A DNA stretch of 64,000 nt from Elioraea rosea (GTDB lineage: Bacteria > Pseudomonadota > Alphaproteobacteria > Acetobacterales > Acetobacteraceae): positions 62,001 to 126,000 of the forward strand of contig NZ_VFAC01000008.1 in assembly GCF_007644105.1 (NCBI RefSeq), in the 5' to 3' direction. The position numbers were made by a program, and so were the translations under genes. Position 1 is the first letter of the stretch; every line of letters starts with the position of its first letter. Shown here piece after piece: positions 18,540-26,892 of this stretch. The notes beneath the pieces were generated by a model, which did no database searches, had not been told where the DNA came from, and saw nothing but the letters and a program-made list of their open reading frames with translations.

Positions 18540-19292
18540 TCAAGCATGGGCGCCGCCTTGCAGCCGCGCCGCAGCGCCATGGCCGAGATAGGCCTCGACG
18601 ACGGCGGGGTCGCGCGCCACCTGCTCCGGCCCGCCGCGCGCGATGATGCGCCCGCCGGCGAGCACATGGATCTCCTCGGCGAGCGCCATCACCGCCTGCA
18701 TGACATGCTCGATCATCAGCACCGTCACGCCGCCGTCGCGGATCGCGCGGATGACGGGGATCATGTCGCGGATCTCGGAGGGGTTGAGGCCGGCGAGCAC
18801 CTCGTCGAGCAGCAGGAGCTGCGGCTCGGTCGCCAATGCCCGGGCGAGCTCGAGCCGCTTGCGGCCCGCGACGGTGAGCGAGGCAGCGGGCAGGTTGAGC
18901 AGCGGCGCAAGGCCCACCCGGTCCGCCACCGCTTCCGCGGCGGCGAGCGCATCGGCCCGGCCTGCGTGGCGGAGATGCGCGCCGACGGCGATGTTCTCGC
19001 GCACTGTGAGGCCGGCGAAGGGCTGCACGATCTGGAAGGTGCGGGCGATGCCGAGCGCGGCCCGGCGATGCGGGGGAAGCCGCGTGATGTCTGCGCCGCG
19101 GAAGCGGATGCTCCCGGCATTCGGCTTCTGGAAGCCAGCGATCGTCGCGAACAGCGTGGTCTTGCCGGCGCCGTTCGGGCCGATGAGCCCGACGATGCAC
19201 CCCTCCGGCACGGGCACCGACGCGTCATTCACGGCCACGAGCCCGCCGAAGCGGACGGTGATGCCCTCGGCTTCCGCCAGTAGCTCAGCCAC
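18540..19292 (-). CDS. livG: branched-chain-amino-acid-type ABC transporter ATP-binding protein LivG
   Basis: A 250-residue ABC ATPase with Walker A GPNGAGKTTLF, Walker B LLLLDEVLAGL and the LivG-type segment GIARTFQIVQPF. The signature region reads LTVAGRKRLELARAL, a degenerate LSGGQ of the kind found in part of the LivG family. It overlaps livM by 8 bases and is followed by livF, so the two ATPases probably form a heterodimer. Confidence 0.92.
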   Translation of the reverse strand: MAELLAEAEGITVRFGGLVAVNDASVPVPEGCIVGLIGPNGAGKTTLFATIAGFQKPNAGSIRFRGADITRLPPHRRAALGIARTFQIVQPFAGLTVRENIAVGAHLRHAGRADALAAAEAVADRVGLAPLLNLPAASLTVAGRKRLELARALATEPQLLLLDEVLAGLNPSEIRDMIPVIRAIRDGGVTVLMIEHVMQAVMALAEEIHVLAGGRIIARGGPEQVARDPAVVEAYLGHGAAARLQGGAHA

Positions 19293-20244
19293 GCGCGAGC
19301 CTCCTCGGGCGGAGCGAGCGTGCGAGCCCGACGATGCCGTTCGGCGCGAACCGCACGACGAGGATCAGAACCGCGCCGAACAGCACGAGGCCGAGGCCAG
19401 GCGCATCCCCGCCGAGATGCTTGCCGAGCTCCGACAGCGCCTGCAGCACGAGCGCGCCGAGCAGCGGGCCCCACACCGTGCCGATGCCCCCCACGATGGC
19501 GGTGAGCAGCGCCTCGACGCTGATCCACGGGCCGTAGGCGAGGCCGGCGTCAAGATAGAGGAAGGTCTGCGCATAGAAGGCGCCGGCCGAGGCGGTGATG
19601 CCGCCCGACAGCGCGATGGCGAGAAGCTTCACGCGCAATACGTCGACGCCGAGCGCGCGCGCGGCATCCTCGTTCTCCCGCACGGCGACAAGCTGCGCGC
19701 CGAAGCGGCGAACCTCGATCGCGCGAACGATCAGCATCGCGATGCCTAGAAGCGCGAGCACGAACCAATAGCCTTCCGCGCGGCTGCCGAACTGAAGCGT
19801 CAGGAACCCCTCGCGCAGGGGGATGAGGATTCCCGCGCCCGCGCCGGTGAGCGGCCAGACGGAGGCGATGATGCGCGCCACCTCTGCGAAGGCGAGTGTG
19901 ACGAGAGCGAAGTAGGACCCCCTCAGCCCCGCACGGAAGGTGAGCCAGCCGATCGCGAGCCCGAGCACGGCGCCGAGCACAATGCCTGCGCCGAACGCCG
20001 CCCAGGCATTGATGCCGAACCGCACCTGGAGCACGGCAACGGCATAGGCGCCGGTTCCGAAGAACACTGCATGGCCGAAGCTGAACTGCCCGCCATAGCC
20101 GCCGAGGAGGTTCCACCCCGTGCCAGCGAGCGCGAGCATCAGCGCCACTTTCAGGAAGTTCAGCACGACGTTGCTGTCGACCACCAGCGGCACGCCCGCG
20201 AGCAGGGCGAGGACGATGAGGACGGGGGCGAGATGGTCGCGCAT
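19285..20244 (-). CDS. livM: branched-chain-amino-acid-type ABC transporter permease LivM
   Basis: A 319-residue inner-membrane permease with 8-10 hydrophobic segments. Family markers are GGYGGQFSFGHAVFFGTGAY near residue 46 and the cytoplasmic EAA-like loop VRENEDAARALGVD that contacts the ATPases. The ATG at 20244 shares one base with the livH stop (TGATG), which fixes the start. It pairs with LivH. Confidence 0.93.
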   Translation of the reverse strand: MRDHLAPVLIVLALLAGVPLVVDSNVVLNFLKVALMLALAGTGWNLLGGYGGQFSFGHAVFFGTGAYAVAVLQVRFGINAWAAFGAGIVLGAVLGLAIGWLTFRAGLRGSYFALVTLAFAEVARIIASVWPLTGAGAGILIPLREGFLTLQFGSRAEGYWFVLALLGIAMLIVRAIEVRRFGAQLVAVRENEDAARALGVDVLRVKLLAIALSGGITASAGAFYAQTFLYLDAGLAYGPWISVEALLTAIVGGIGTVWGPLLGALVLQALSELGKHLGGDAPGLGLVLFGAVLILVVRFAPNGIVGLARSLRPRRLARG

Positions 20245-21119
20245 CAGGCCTTCGCCCCGAACAGGCCCTGCGGGCGGAACAGGAGAACGAGGATGAAGAT
20301 CAGGAAGATGCCGAGCTGCCCCAGCGTCTCGCCGTAAAGAAGGCCCGAGATGCTTTCGACCACGCCGATGAAGAGCCCGCCCGCAAGCGCGCCAGGCACG
20401 CTGCCCATGCCCCCCAGCACGACGATGGTGAAGGCCACCAGCACGAAGGCGTTGCCCACCTGCGGCGTCACATAATAGGACGGCAGGAGGAGACAGGCCG
20501 CGACGGCGAGGCACGCCGTGCCGAGGCCGAAAGTGACCGCGTAGATGTGCGGCACATCGACGCCCGAGAGCTCGGCGCCGAGCCGTTCCTTGGCCACAGC
20601 GCGGATCGCCCGGCCCGTGTCGGTCATCGCCAGGAACACGAACAGCGCGGCGGCGACGCCGATCGCGGCGAAAAAGGCGACGACGCGCGTGGTGGCGAGA
20701 AGCATCGTGCCGAGTTCGACCACGTCGAAGCCGAAGGGATGGTCGATCGTCCGCGTATCGCTGCGGAACTGGAACAGGAGCCCGTTCTCGATGATCACCG
20801 CGAGCCCGAGCGTGACGAGAAGGATCGCGCGGTCCTCGCCCCGGCTCGCGGGCCACACGACAAGGCGCTGCAGCAGGTAGCCGAGGGCGAAGAAGGCCGG
20901 GGCAAGCGCGAACACCGAGATCCAGGGGTCGATGCCGAGAACCCTGTCGGCGAAGAACGCCGCGAACAGCGCGGCGGTGAGCAGCGCGCCATGGGCGAAG
21001 TTGATGATGTGCAGGACGCCGTAGATCAGCGTCAGCCCGAGCGCGATCAGGGCGTAGATCGCGCCCGTCAGCAGGCCGTTGGCGACGGCCTGGATCAGGA
21101 TGTCGGAGCTGAGCAGCAT
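20244..21119 (-). CDS. livH: branched-chain-amino-acid-type ABC transporter permease LivH
   Basis: A 291-residue permease with about eight membrane segments. The N-terminal block GLLTGAIYALIALGLTLIYG followed by HIINFAHG is diagnostic for LivH, and the loop VAKERLGAELSGVD is the ATPase-coupling element. It starts 45 bases after the stop of the binding-protein gene and is directly coupled to livM. Confidence 0.94.
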   Translation of the reverse strand: MLLSSDILIQAVANGLLTGAIYALIALGLTLIYGVLHIINFAHGALLTAALFAAFFADRVLGIDPWISVFALAPAFFALGYLLQRLVVWPASRGEDRAILLVTLGLAVIIENGLLFQFRSDTRTIDHPFGFDVVELGTMLLATTRVVAFFAAIGVAAALFVFLAMTDTGRAIRAVAKERLGAELSGVDVPHIYAVTFGLGTACLAVAACLLLPSYYVTPQVGNAFVLVAFTIVVLGGMGSVPGALAGGLFIGVVESISGLLYGETLGQLGIFLIFILVLLFRPQGLFGAKA

Positions 21120-21164
21120 GGCACCTCGCGCGGGGCCGGGCGAACCCGGCCCCGGCAGACGGGT

Positions 21165-22385
21165 TCAGGCCGGAACAGGGAACACTGCCGGCGCCTCTGC
21201 CACCGAGGCGGGGAAGATCACCTTGATGTCGTTGTCGAGCACCTGCGTCACCACCGGTACGGCGCCGGAGTTCTGCCCGTTCTCGAACTTCGTCGGCCCG
21301 TAGGGCATGAAGTGGCCCGAGAAGGTGGAGGAGGCGAGCGCCTCGGTCAGCTTCGCCTTGTCGGCCGAGCCGGCTCGCTCGAGCGCGTCGGCCAGAAGCA
21401 TAATGTTAGCGTAGTTCAGGAACAGCTCGTAGGTGAAGAACTGGTTGGCCGCGTCCACCTTGCGGCGCAGCGCCTGAGCGCTCGGGTTCCGACCATCGAC
21501 CCAGTGGTTGCAGTCCATGATGAAGCGGGCCGCATCGGGGAATTCGCGCACGAAGCGGTAGTTCGAGGCAGCGCCGCCGAGCACCGAGAAGATCGCCTTC
21601 GGGCGGACGCGCTGCTGCTGCATGGTGCGGGCGAGAAGCACGTACTCGTTGTAGTAGCTCGCTGGGATCACGAGGTCGGGGTTGCGGCTGCGGATGCGCA
21701 GCGCGACGTTGGAGAAGTCGCGCGTCGGCGTCGGGTGCGCGATCGTCTCGAGAACCTCGAAGCCCTTGCCCGGCAGCTCGCGGTTCAGGAGGCCGGCGAG
21801 GCCAGAGCCGAACAGGCTGTCCTCGTGCACGATCATCACGGTGCGCGCGGGCTTGCCCGCGGCGTCGTTCATCGCCACCAGGTTCTCGATCGCCACGCGG
21901 CTGATCACGCCGAAGCCTGGCCCGAAGCGGAACGTATTCTTCAGGCCCCGCGTGACGATGTTGTCCGCCACACCGACATCGACGAGGTAGGGAATGTCGT
22001 AGCGCGCCGCCGCCTGGGTGGTGGCGAGGCAGATGCCGGAGGCGAAGCCGCCGACGAAGGCAGCGACATTGCCCGATGCCATCCGCTCGACCTCGGCAAC
22101 GCCGCCTTCGGGGGTGGAGCGGGCATCGCCGAGCACGGCCTCGAGCTTCGCCCCGCCCATCGCCTTGATGCCGCCCGCGGCGTTCACGTCGGCGATCGCC
22201 ATCTCCGCGCCGACGCGCCCCTGCGCGCCGGAGAAGGCGAGCGCCCCGGTGACGGGGTGGATCACGCCGATGCGGATCGGCCCTCCCTGGGCGCGCAGGG
22301 CCGGCGCCCCGAGCGGAAGAGCGGCCGCGGCGGCGCCGGCGGCGAGGACGGAACGCCGGCCGAAGCCCGGAACGGAACTGGTCAT
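21165..22385 (-). CDS. Liv-type ABC transporter substrate-binding protein (Tat-exported)
   Basis: A 406-residue type I periplasmic binding protein, first gene of the ten-gene operon. The N-terminus GFGRRSVLAAGAAAAALPLG is a twin-arginine signal with cleavage near ALRAQ. The mature part (PIRIGVIHPVTGALAFSGAQ onward) has the LivK/AmiC-like fold blocks. The ligand is unknown; the downstream HyuAB and guanidine hydrolase genes suggest a cyclic amide, hydantoin or guanidino compound, which is inference. Its gene lies 79 bases downstream of the haloperoxidase-like gene on the same strand. Confidence 0.9.
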   Translation of the reverse strand: MTSSVPGFGRRSVLAAGAAAAALPLGAPALRAQGGPIRIGVIHPVTGALAFSGAQGRVGAEMAIADVNAAGGIKAMGGAKLEAVLGDARSTPEGGVAEVERMASGNVAAFVGGFASGICLATTQAAARYDIPYLVDVGVADNIVTRGLKNTFRFGPGFGVISRVAIENLVAMNDAAGKPARTVMIVHEDSLFGSGLAGLLNRELPGKGFEVLETIAHPTPTRDFSNVALRIRSRNPDLVIPASYYNEYVLLARTMQQQRVRPKAIFSVLGGAASNYRFVREFPDAARFIMDCNHWVDGRNPSAQALRRKVDAANQFFTYELFLNYANIMLLADALERAGSADKAKLTEALASSTFSGHFMPYGPTKFENGQNSGAVPVVTQVLDNDIKVIFPASVAEAPAVFPVPA

Positions 22386-22464
22386 CGAAGCAACTCCCCG
22401 TGGTTTTCCCTGTCCTTAGCCTTCCGGCGCCCGCCAAGAAAGCCCCCGGGGAAGTGCACCCTCC

Positions 22465-23829
22465 TCAGCGCTGCCGCAAGCCCGCCGCCTGCCATTCCTG
22501 TGCGGGGCGCAGGAAATGCGAGAAGGCCCGCCGGCCGATCCTCTCGCCGAGCGCAACCCCGTCGACGCAGGCCGTCCGGAAATGCACGCCGGCGTAGACG
22601 CGGGAGTCGGCATTCTCCCGTGCCGCCTCGGAGAAGCTCTTGAAGCTGCGGGTCATGCCCGGGAAGGGCGGCCCGCTCGTCATGGTGAAGGCGACGGCAT
22701 CCTCGCCGAAGAATCGGGCGAGAACGACCGAAGCGGCCCCCCCAGCCACGCTGTGGGTGGAGGGGTAGTCCGGCAGCGGCGGCGTATTCAGGTAGCTGTT
22801 CCAGGAGGGATCGGGCACCGTGGCGTCGTTGCCATCGTCGGCCGCCTCCCGGATGGCGGTGACCGGCCGCCAGAAGTCGAAATGGTAGCGCGTGTCGGCG
22901 CCGGCGACGTAGCCGTCGGCGATCGTGGCATTCACGAGAGCAAGAAGCCGCGCGCTCTCCCAGGCATCGAGCCCGCGCTCGGCGGCGACGATCCGGGCGA
23001 TGCGGCTCCAGCCCTGCGGTGAGCCCTCGTACCAGTAGCGGGCGATTGCCGCCTGTTCCTCCGTCCTCTCCGTGCTTGCCGTGCCGCCGAGGCGCTTCAC
23101 CTCGTCGACGTCACGCGCATAGGCGGCGCTCGCGAGATCGGGCGGGCCGGGCAGGCGGAACTGCCAGGCCGTCACCATGGTGAAGGGCACGAGCGTTGCC
23201 CATTGCGGCTGGAGGGCCGGCCAGTTGCCGACGGCCAGCGTGGGATTGGGGATCGGCGGATTGGCGGGAACCGGGTTCGGGTGAGGCCGCCAGCGTCCCG
23301 CGCCCTGCCGCGACGCGTAGGTCGGACGCACGGCGGAGCCGTCGGCCTTGCGCGCCTCGAGCATCGCCCGCGCGGCCGCCATCCCCACGGCGAGGCCGCG
23401 CTGCCGCGCCTCACCCTCGGCGACCTTGCCGAGGGCCTGCGCATAGGCCTGCTCGAGCACGGCCATCGCCTGGCCACGCTGCTCGTCGGTGCCCCAGGAG
23501 GCGGCGACCCCAGCGAGGACCGTGTGTGCTGCGGCGGCGATCGCCGCATCCGCCGCTTCGGGGGCGGGCGGCTGGGCGGGATCGACATCATGCAGGTAGG
23601 GCTCGTAGCGGCGGTCGAGCGCGTTCAGCGCGTCATGCACGGCGAGATGCATCATCGCCACCGTGCGGCTCAGGACGATCGGGTTCTGGCCGCCGGCGAC
23701 CGTGACGCGGAACGCCGTCTCGTTCCACTCAAACACCGCGTTCGCCGCGGCGCGGAACGGCAGCGCCACGGCGGCAAGGCAGGCCACGGCCACGCAGGCG
23801 CGCAACAGGGTATTGGGTCGGCTCGACAT
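22465..23829 (-). CDS. vanadium-dependent haloperoxidase-like PAP2 superfamily protein (exported)
   Basis: A 454-residue secreted protein with signal peptide (MSSRPNTLLRACVAVACLAA, cleavage near AANA). The vanadate/phosphate pocket motifs are present in order: YHFDFWRPVTAIR, DYPSTHSVAGG and SRVYAGVHFRTAC. They match the vanadium chloroperoxidase / acid phosphatase superfamily. The start at 23829 was chosen over 23877 because it begins the signal peptide and has GAGGGAG upstream. It could be a haloperoxidase or a phosphatase; the motifs do not settle this. It is divergent from the winged-helix regulator gene. Confidence 0.83.
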   Translation of the reverse strand: MSSRPNTLLRACVAVACLAAVALPFRAAANAVFEWNETAFRVTVAGGQNPIVLSRTVAMMHLAVHDALNALDRRYEPYLHDVDPAQPPAPEAADAAIAAAAHTVLAGVAASWGTDEQRGQAMAVLEQAYAQALGKVAEGEARQRGLAVGMAAARAMLEARKADGSAVRPTYASRQGAGRWRPHPNPVPANPPIPNPTLAVGNWPALQPQWATLVPFTMVTAWQFRLPGPPDLASAAYARDVDEVKRLGGTASTERTEEQAAIARYWYEGSPQGWSRIARIVAAERGLDAWESARLLALVNATIADGYVAGADTRYHFDFWRPVTAIREAADDGNDATVPDPSWNSYLNTPPLPDYPSTHSVAGGAASVVLARFFGEDAVAFTMTSGPPFPGMTRSFKSFSEAARENADSRVYAGVHFRTACVDGVALGERIGRRAFSHFLRPAQEWQAAGLRQR

Positions 23830-24041
23830 CGGAATGCTCCCTCTCGCAGGGCCGCGGCCGAAAGGCACGGGCGGCACGATCCGCCCGGAGAGGCTAATCC
23901 GATGCGATGCCGCAATCTTGAAGGCGGCATGGAGGAAGCTTGCAGAAGACGCGATGAAGCGGGTCTAGCATCGGCCCAGGCAGCCGCGCGGCGCCATGCC
24001 GGGAGGCGCCTCGGGCCTAGCTGCCGTCGCGGAACCGAGGC

Positions 24042-24728
24042 ATGCGATATCGCGTCGGACCCTACGCGATCGACACCGCGGCGTACGAGCTGCGCCGGGA
24101 CGGCATCCTCGTGCCGATCGAGCCGCAGGTGTTCGAGCTTCTCGCCCTGCTGATCGCTGCCCGCGCCCGCGTGGTGGACAAGGACGAGATCATCCGCACC
24201 GTCTGGCAGGGGCGCCCCGTCTCCGACGCGACACTGAGCAGCCGCATCAAGGCGGCGCGGCGCGTGCTCGGCGACAGCGGCAGGGACCAGGGCATGATCA
24301 GGACCGTCTATCGCCGCGGCTTCCGGTTCGTGGCTTCGGTTTCGGAACACCCAGACCCCCGCGCGAAGGACCGCCGTCCGAAGCTCGCCGTGCGCTCCTT
24401 CGCCACGCATGGCCTGGGAGCCGACAGGAGGCTCGCCGCGGGGATCACCGAGGAGGTCATCGATGCCCTTGCCGGAAGCGGGGAGGTGATGCTCATCGCG
24501 GCGCACGCCGTCCCGGGGCGCGGCTTCGCGCCGACCCATGCGGTGGAAGGGCGGCTTCGCTGCGAAGGCCCAGCACTTCGGCTTTCGGCGCGTCTGCTCG
24601 ATGCCCGGAGCGGCGCTGCCCTCTGGTGCGGGCGCATCGATGGCGTGCGCGGCAGCGGCTTCGTGGCGGAGGAGCGCATCGGCTCGGCCCTGGCCGAGGC
24701 GGTGCTGGCGGCGCTGCGCGGCGGCTGA
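24042..24728 (+). CDS. winged-helix transcriptional regulator, CadC/OmpR-type DNA-binding domain
   Basis: A 228-residue protein. Residues 1-103 form an OmpR/CadC-type winged helix (YELRRDGILVPIEPQVFELL, then DEIIRTVWQGRPVSDATLSS, then IRTVYRRGFRFVA). The C-terminal half resembles the TolB-like segment found after such domains in CadC- and adenylate-cyclase-like proteins (LAVRSF near 125, VEGRLRCEGPALRLSARLLD), but there is no membrane helix and it is short. It is divergent from the haloperoxidase-like gene (212 bases apart) and a candidate regulator of it. Its signal is unknown. Confidence 0.8.
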   Translation: MRYRVGPYAIDTAAYELRRDGILVPIEPQVFELLALLIAARARVVDKDEIIRTVWQGRPVSDATLSSRIKAARRVLGDSGRDQGMIRTVYRRGFRFVASVSEHPDPRAKDRRPKLAVRSFATHGLGADRRLAAGITEEVIDALAGSGEVMLIAAHAVPGRGFAPTHAVEGRLRCEGPALRLSARLLDARSGAALWCGRIDGVRGSGFVAEERIGSALAEAVLAALRGG

Positions 24729-24735
24729 GTGGGGG

Positions 24736-25905
24736 CTACACGACGTTCCGTTCGACGAGCCGCTCCCCTGCCGCGAACCGAGCCGGCGATAGGGGCGAGA
24801 GGTCGAGCGAGAGGAACCGCCCATGCGCTGCGAGCTCGGCGAGCCCCCGCCCCACCGCGGGGGCCTGCTGCAGCCCGTGGCCGGAGAAGCCGCAGGCGAG
24901 GAGGAGCCCCTCGAGCCCAGGTGCGGCGCCGGCGAAGGCGTTGTGGTCGAATAGGTTCATGTCGTAGTGGCCGGCCCAGGCACGCTCCATCCGAAGCCGC
25001 TCGAAGGCGGGCACGCGGGCGGCGAGCGTCGGCCACACCGTCTCCTCGAACAGGGCGTGATCGACCTCGAAATCGTCCGGTGCGACATCCGGGTCGGCCT
25101 CCTCCGGCGGGGCGACGCCGCAGATGAACCCAGCCCCCTCCGGCCGCGCATAGACGCCCGTTGGGTCGATCAGCAGCGGGAAGCCCGGCAGCGCCTCCGG
25201 GCAGCGCACGTAGAAGATGCAACGCTTGCGCGGACGGACGGGGAGCGCGAGCCCCGCCGTCTCGAGAAGCGGCGCGGCCCCCGTGCCGGCGGTGACGATC
25301 ACCGTACCGGCCTCGATCCGCGACCCGTCCGCCAGCGCCACGCCGCGCGCCCTGCCAGCCTCGACGAGAATGCGCACGCCCTCCGCCTCGCGCCAGGTCA
25401 CGCCCGCCGCGCGGCTGGCCCGCCGCATCGCCTGCATCACGCCGAACCCGTCGAACCAGCCCTCGCCGCTCCGCCCCCAGGTGCCGGCGGCGACGCCCTC
25501 GGTGCTCATCCAGGGAAAGCGGGAGGCGAGCGCATCGGGCTCGAGCCAGAGGATGTCCGCACCCTCGTCCGTCTGAACGGCGTGGTTGGCGCGGAGGATC
25601 TCCCGCCCCGCCTCGCTGGCCAGGAACAGGTACCCGCCCTCGTGCAGCCCGGCATCGGCGCCGAGCAGGGCGCGCGCCTCGCGCAGGAGCGCGATGCCGT
25701 AGCCCGAGAGGCGCACGTTGATGGAGGTCGAGAACTGCCGGCGGATCGAGCTTGCTGACAGCGCCGTCGCCGCGCGGGCATAGCTCGCATCCTTCTCGAG
25801 CACGAGCACGGAACCGGCGAAGGCGGGATCGCGCGCAAGGTGCCAGGCGACGGAGGCGCCGACCGCTGCGCCGCCGACGATCACCACATCGAAGCGTTCG
25901 TTCAT
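24736..25905 (-). CDS. FAD-dependent amine/D-amino-acid oxidase family protein (DAO)
   Basis: A 389-residue flavoprotein. The FAD motif VVIVGGAAVGASVAWHLA lies at residues 7-24, with SASSIRRQFS near 52 and the C-terminal FAD loop ACGFSGHGLQQAPAVG. This arrangement is typical of sarcosine/glycine oxidase, D-amino-acid dehydrogenase and FOXRED1-like proteins. The ATG at 25905 was chosen because it directly starts the FAD fold. It is divergent, 54 bases apart, from an ornithine-cyclodeaminase/ketimine-reductase gene, suggesting an oxidation-to-imine then reduction pathway. The substrate is unknown. Confidence 0.88.
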   Translation of the reverse strand: MNERFDVVIVGGAAVGASVAWHLARDPAFAGSVLVLEKDASYARAATALSASSIRRQFSTSINVRLSGYGIALLREARALLGADAGLHEGGYLFLASEAGREILRANHAVQTDEGADILWLEPDALASRFPWMSTEGVAAGTWGRSGEGWFDGFGVMQAMRRASRAAGVTWREAEGVRILVEAGRARGVALADGSRIEAGTVIVTAGTGAAPLLETAGLALPVRPRKRCIFYVRCPEALPGFPLLIDPTGVYARPEGAGFICGVAPPEEADPDVAPDDFEVDHALFEETVWPTLAARVPAFERLRMERAWAGHYDMNLFDHNAFAGAAPGLEGLLLACGFSGHGLQQAPAVGRGLAELAAHGRFLSLDLSPLSPARFAAGERLVERNVV

Positions 25906-25959
25906 GCCGACAGGGTAGCGCGGGTTGAGCGGGGCGGAAGCCCCAGCCATCATCCGGGC

Positions 25960-26886
25960 ATGCGTGTCATCGACGCCGCCGCCCTCGCCGCCCTGACCCC
26001 CTACCCCGCCCTGATCGAAGCCCTGGCCAAAGGGCTGCAGAAGCCGGTGGCGAGCCCGCCACGCGGGCATCTCGACCCGACGGGGCGGGGCGACGCGCTG
26101 CTCCTCATGCCGGCCTGGCGGGAGGGGGGGCTCATGGGGGTGAAGCTCGTCACGGCCTATCCGGGCAACAGCGCGCGCGGCATTCCCGCGATCGCGGCGA
26201 GCTACACCGCCTTCGAGCAGGCGACGGGCGAGGTGCTCGCCGTTCTCGATGGAACCGAGCTCACCGCGCGGCGCACCGCCGCGGCCGCCGCACTCGGGGC
26301 GAGGCTTCTCGCCCGTATCGATGCGCGGCGGCTGCTCGTCATCGGCACCGGGGCGCTGTCGGCCCCGCTCGCGCGGGCCCATGTCGCTGCCCTGCCTGGC
26401 CTGCGCGAGATCACGGTGTGGGGCCGCAACCAGGCCAAGGCAGCCGACGTGGCCGCCGCGCTCACGGCAGAAGGCATGGCTGCCTCTCCTGCCTTCTCAC
26501 TCGAGGAAGCGGTGCGCGCGGCGGAGGTGATCGTCGCGGCGACCACCGCTACCGAGCCGATGATCCGCGAGGCCTGGGTGCGCGAGGGAACCCATCTCGG
26601 CCTCGTCGGCGCCTTCACCGCGACGATGGCGGAGGCAGAGCCGGCGCTGCTCCCCCGCGCGCTGGTCTATGCCGACGATCGCGAGGCCGTGCTCGCCAAG
26701 GGCGGAGAGGTGGTGCAGGCGATCGCCGCGGGGTTGATCGGTCCGGATGCGGTGCTCGGAGACCTCGCCTTGCTGCTTCGCGGCGGCGATGCGCCACGAC
26801 CGGCCGCGGCGATCACCGTGTTCAAGTCGGTCGGCTTCGCCGCCCTCGACCTGATCGCGGCCGAGCTCGCGCTCGGCCGGGCCTGA
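25960..26886 (+). CDS. ornithine cyclodeaminase / mu-crystallin family protein
   Basis: A 308-residue NAD(P)-dependent enzyme. The N-terminal substrate domain includes LMPAWREGGLMGVKLVTAYP, and the Rossmann motif LLVIGTGALSAPLARAHVAA lies near residue 126. Family members include ornithine cyclodeaminase, Δ1-pyrroline-2-carboxylate reductase and other ketimine reductases. The in-frame extension to 25840 lies inside the divergent oxidase gene and was rejected; the ATG at 25960 begins the family N-terminus. Its pairing with an amine oxidase favours imine reduction over ornithine cyclisation. Confidence 0.87.
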   Translation: MRVIDAAALAALTPYPALIEALAKGLQKPVASPPRGHLDPTGRGDALLLMPAWREGGLMGVKLVTAYPGNSARGIPAIAASYTAFEQATGEVLAVLDGTELTARRTAAAAALGARLLARIDARRLLVIGTGALSAPLARAHVAALPGLREITVWGRNQAKAADVAAALTAEGMAASPAFSLEEAVRAAEVIVAATTATEPMIREAWVREGTHLGLVGAFTATMAEAEPALLPRALVYADDREAVLAKGGEVVQAIAAGLIGPDAVLGDLALLLRGGDAPRPAAAITVFKSVGFAALDLIAAELALGRA

Positions 26887-26892
26887 CGCGGC

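Noticed and set aside
22416-22464. Rho-independent terminator after the haloperoxidase-like gene
   Set aside because: A GC palindrome (CCCCGGGG) followed by CTTTCTT is present, but the stem is short and the T run poor.
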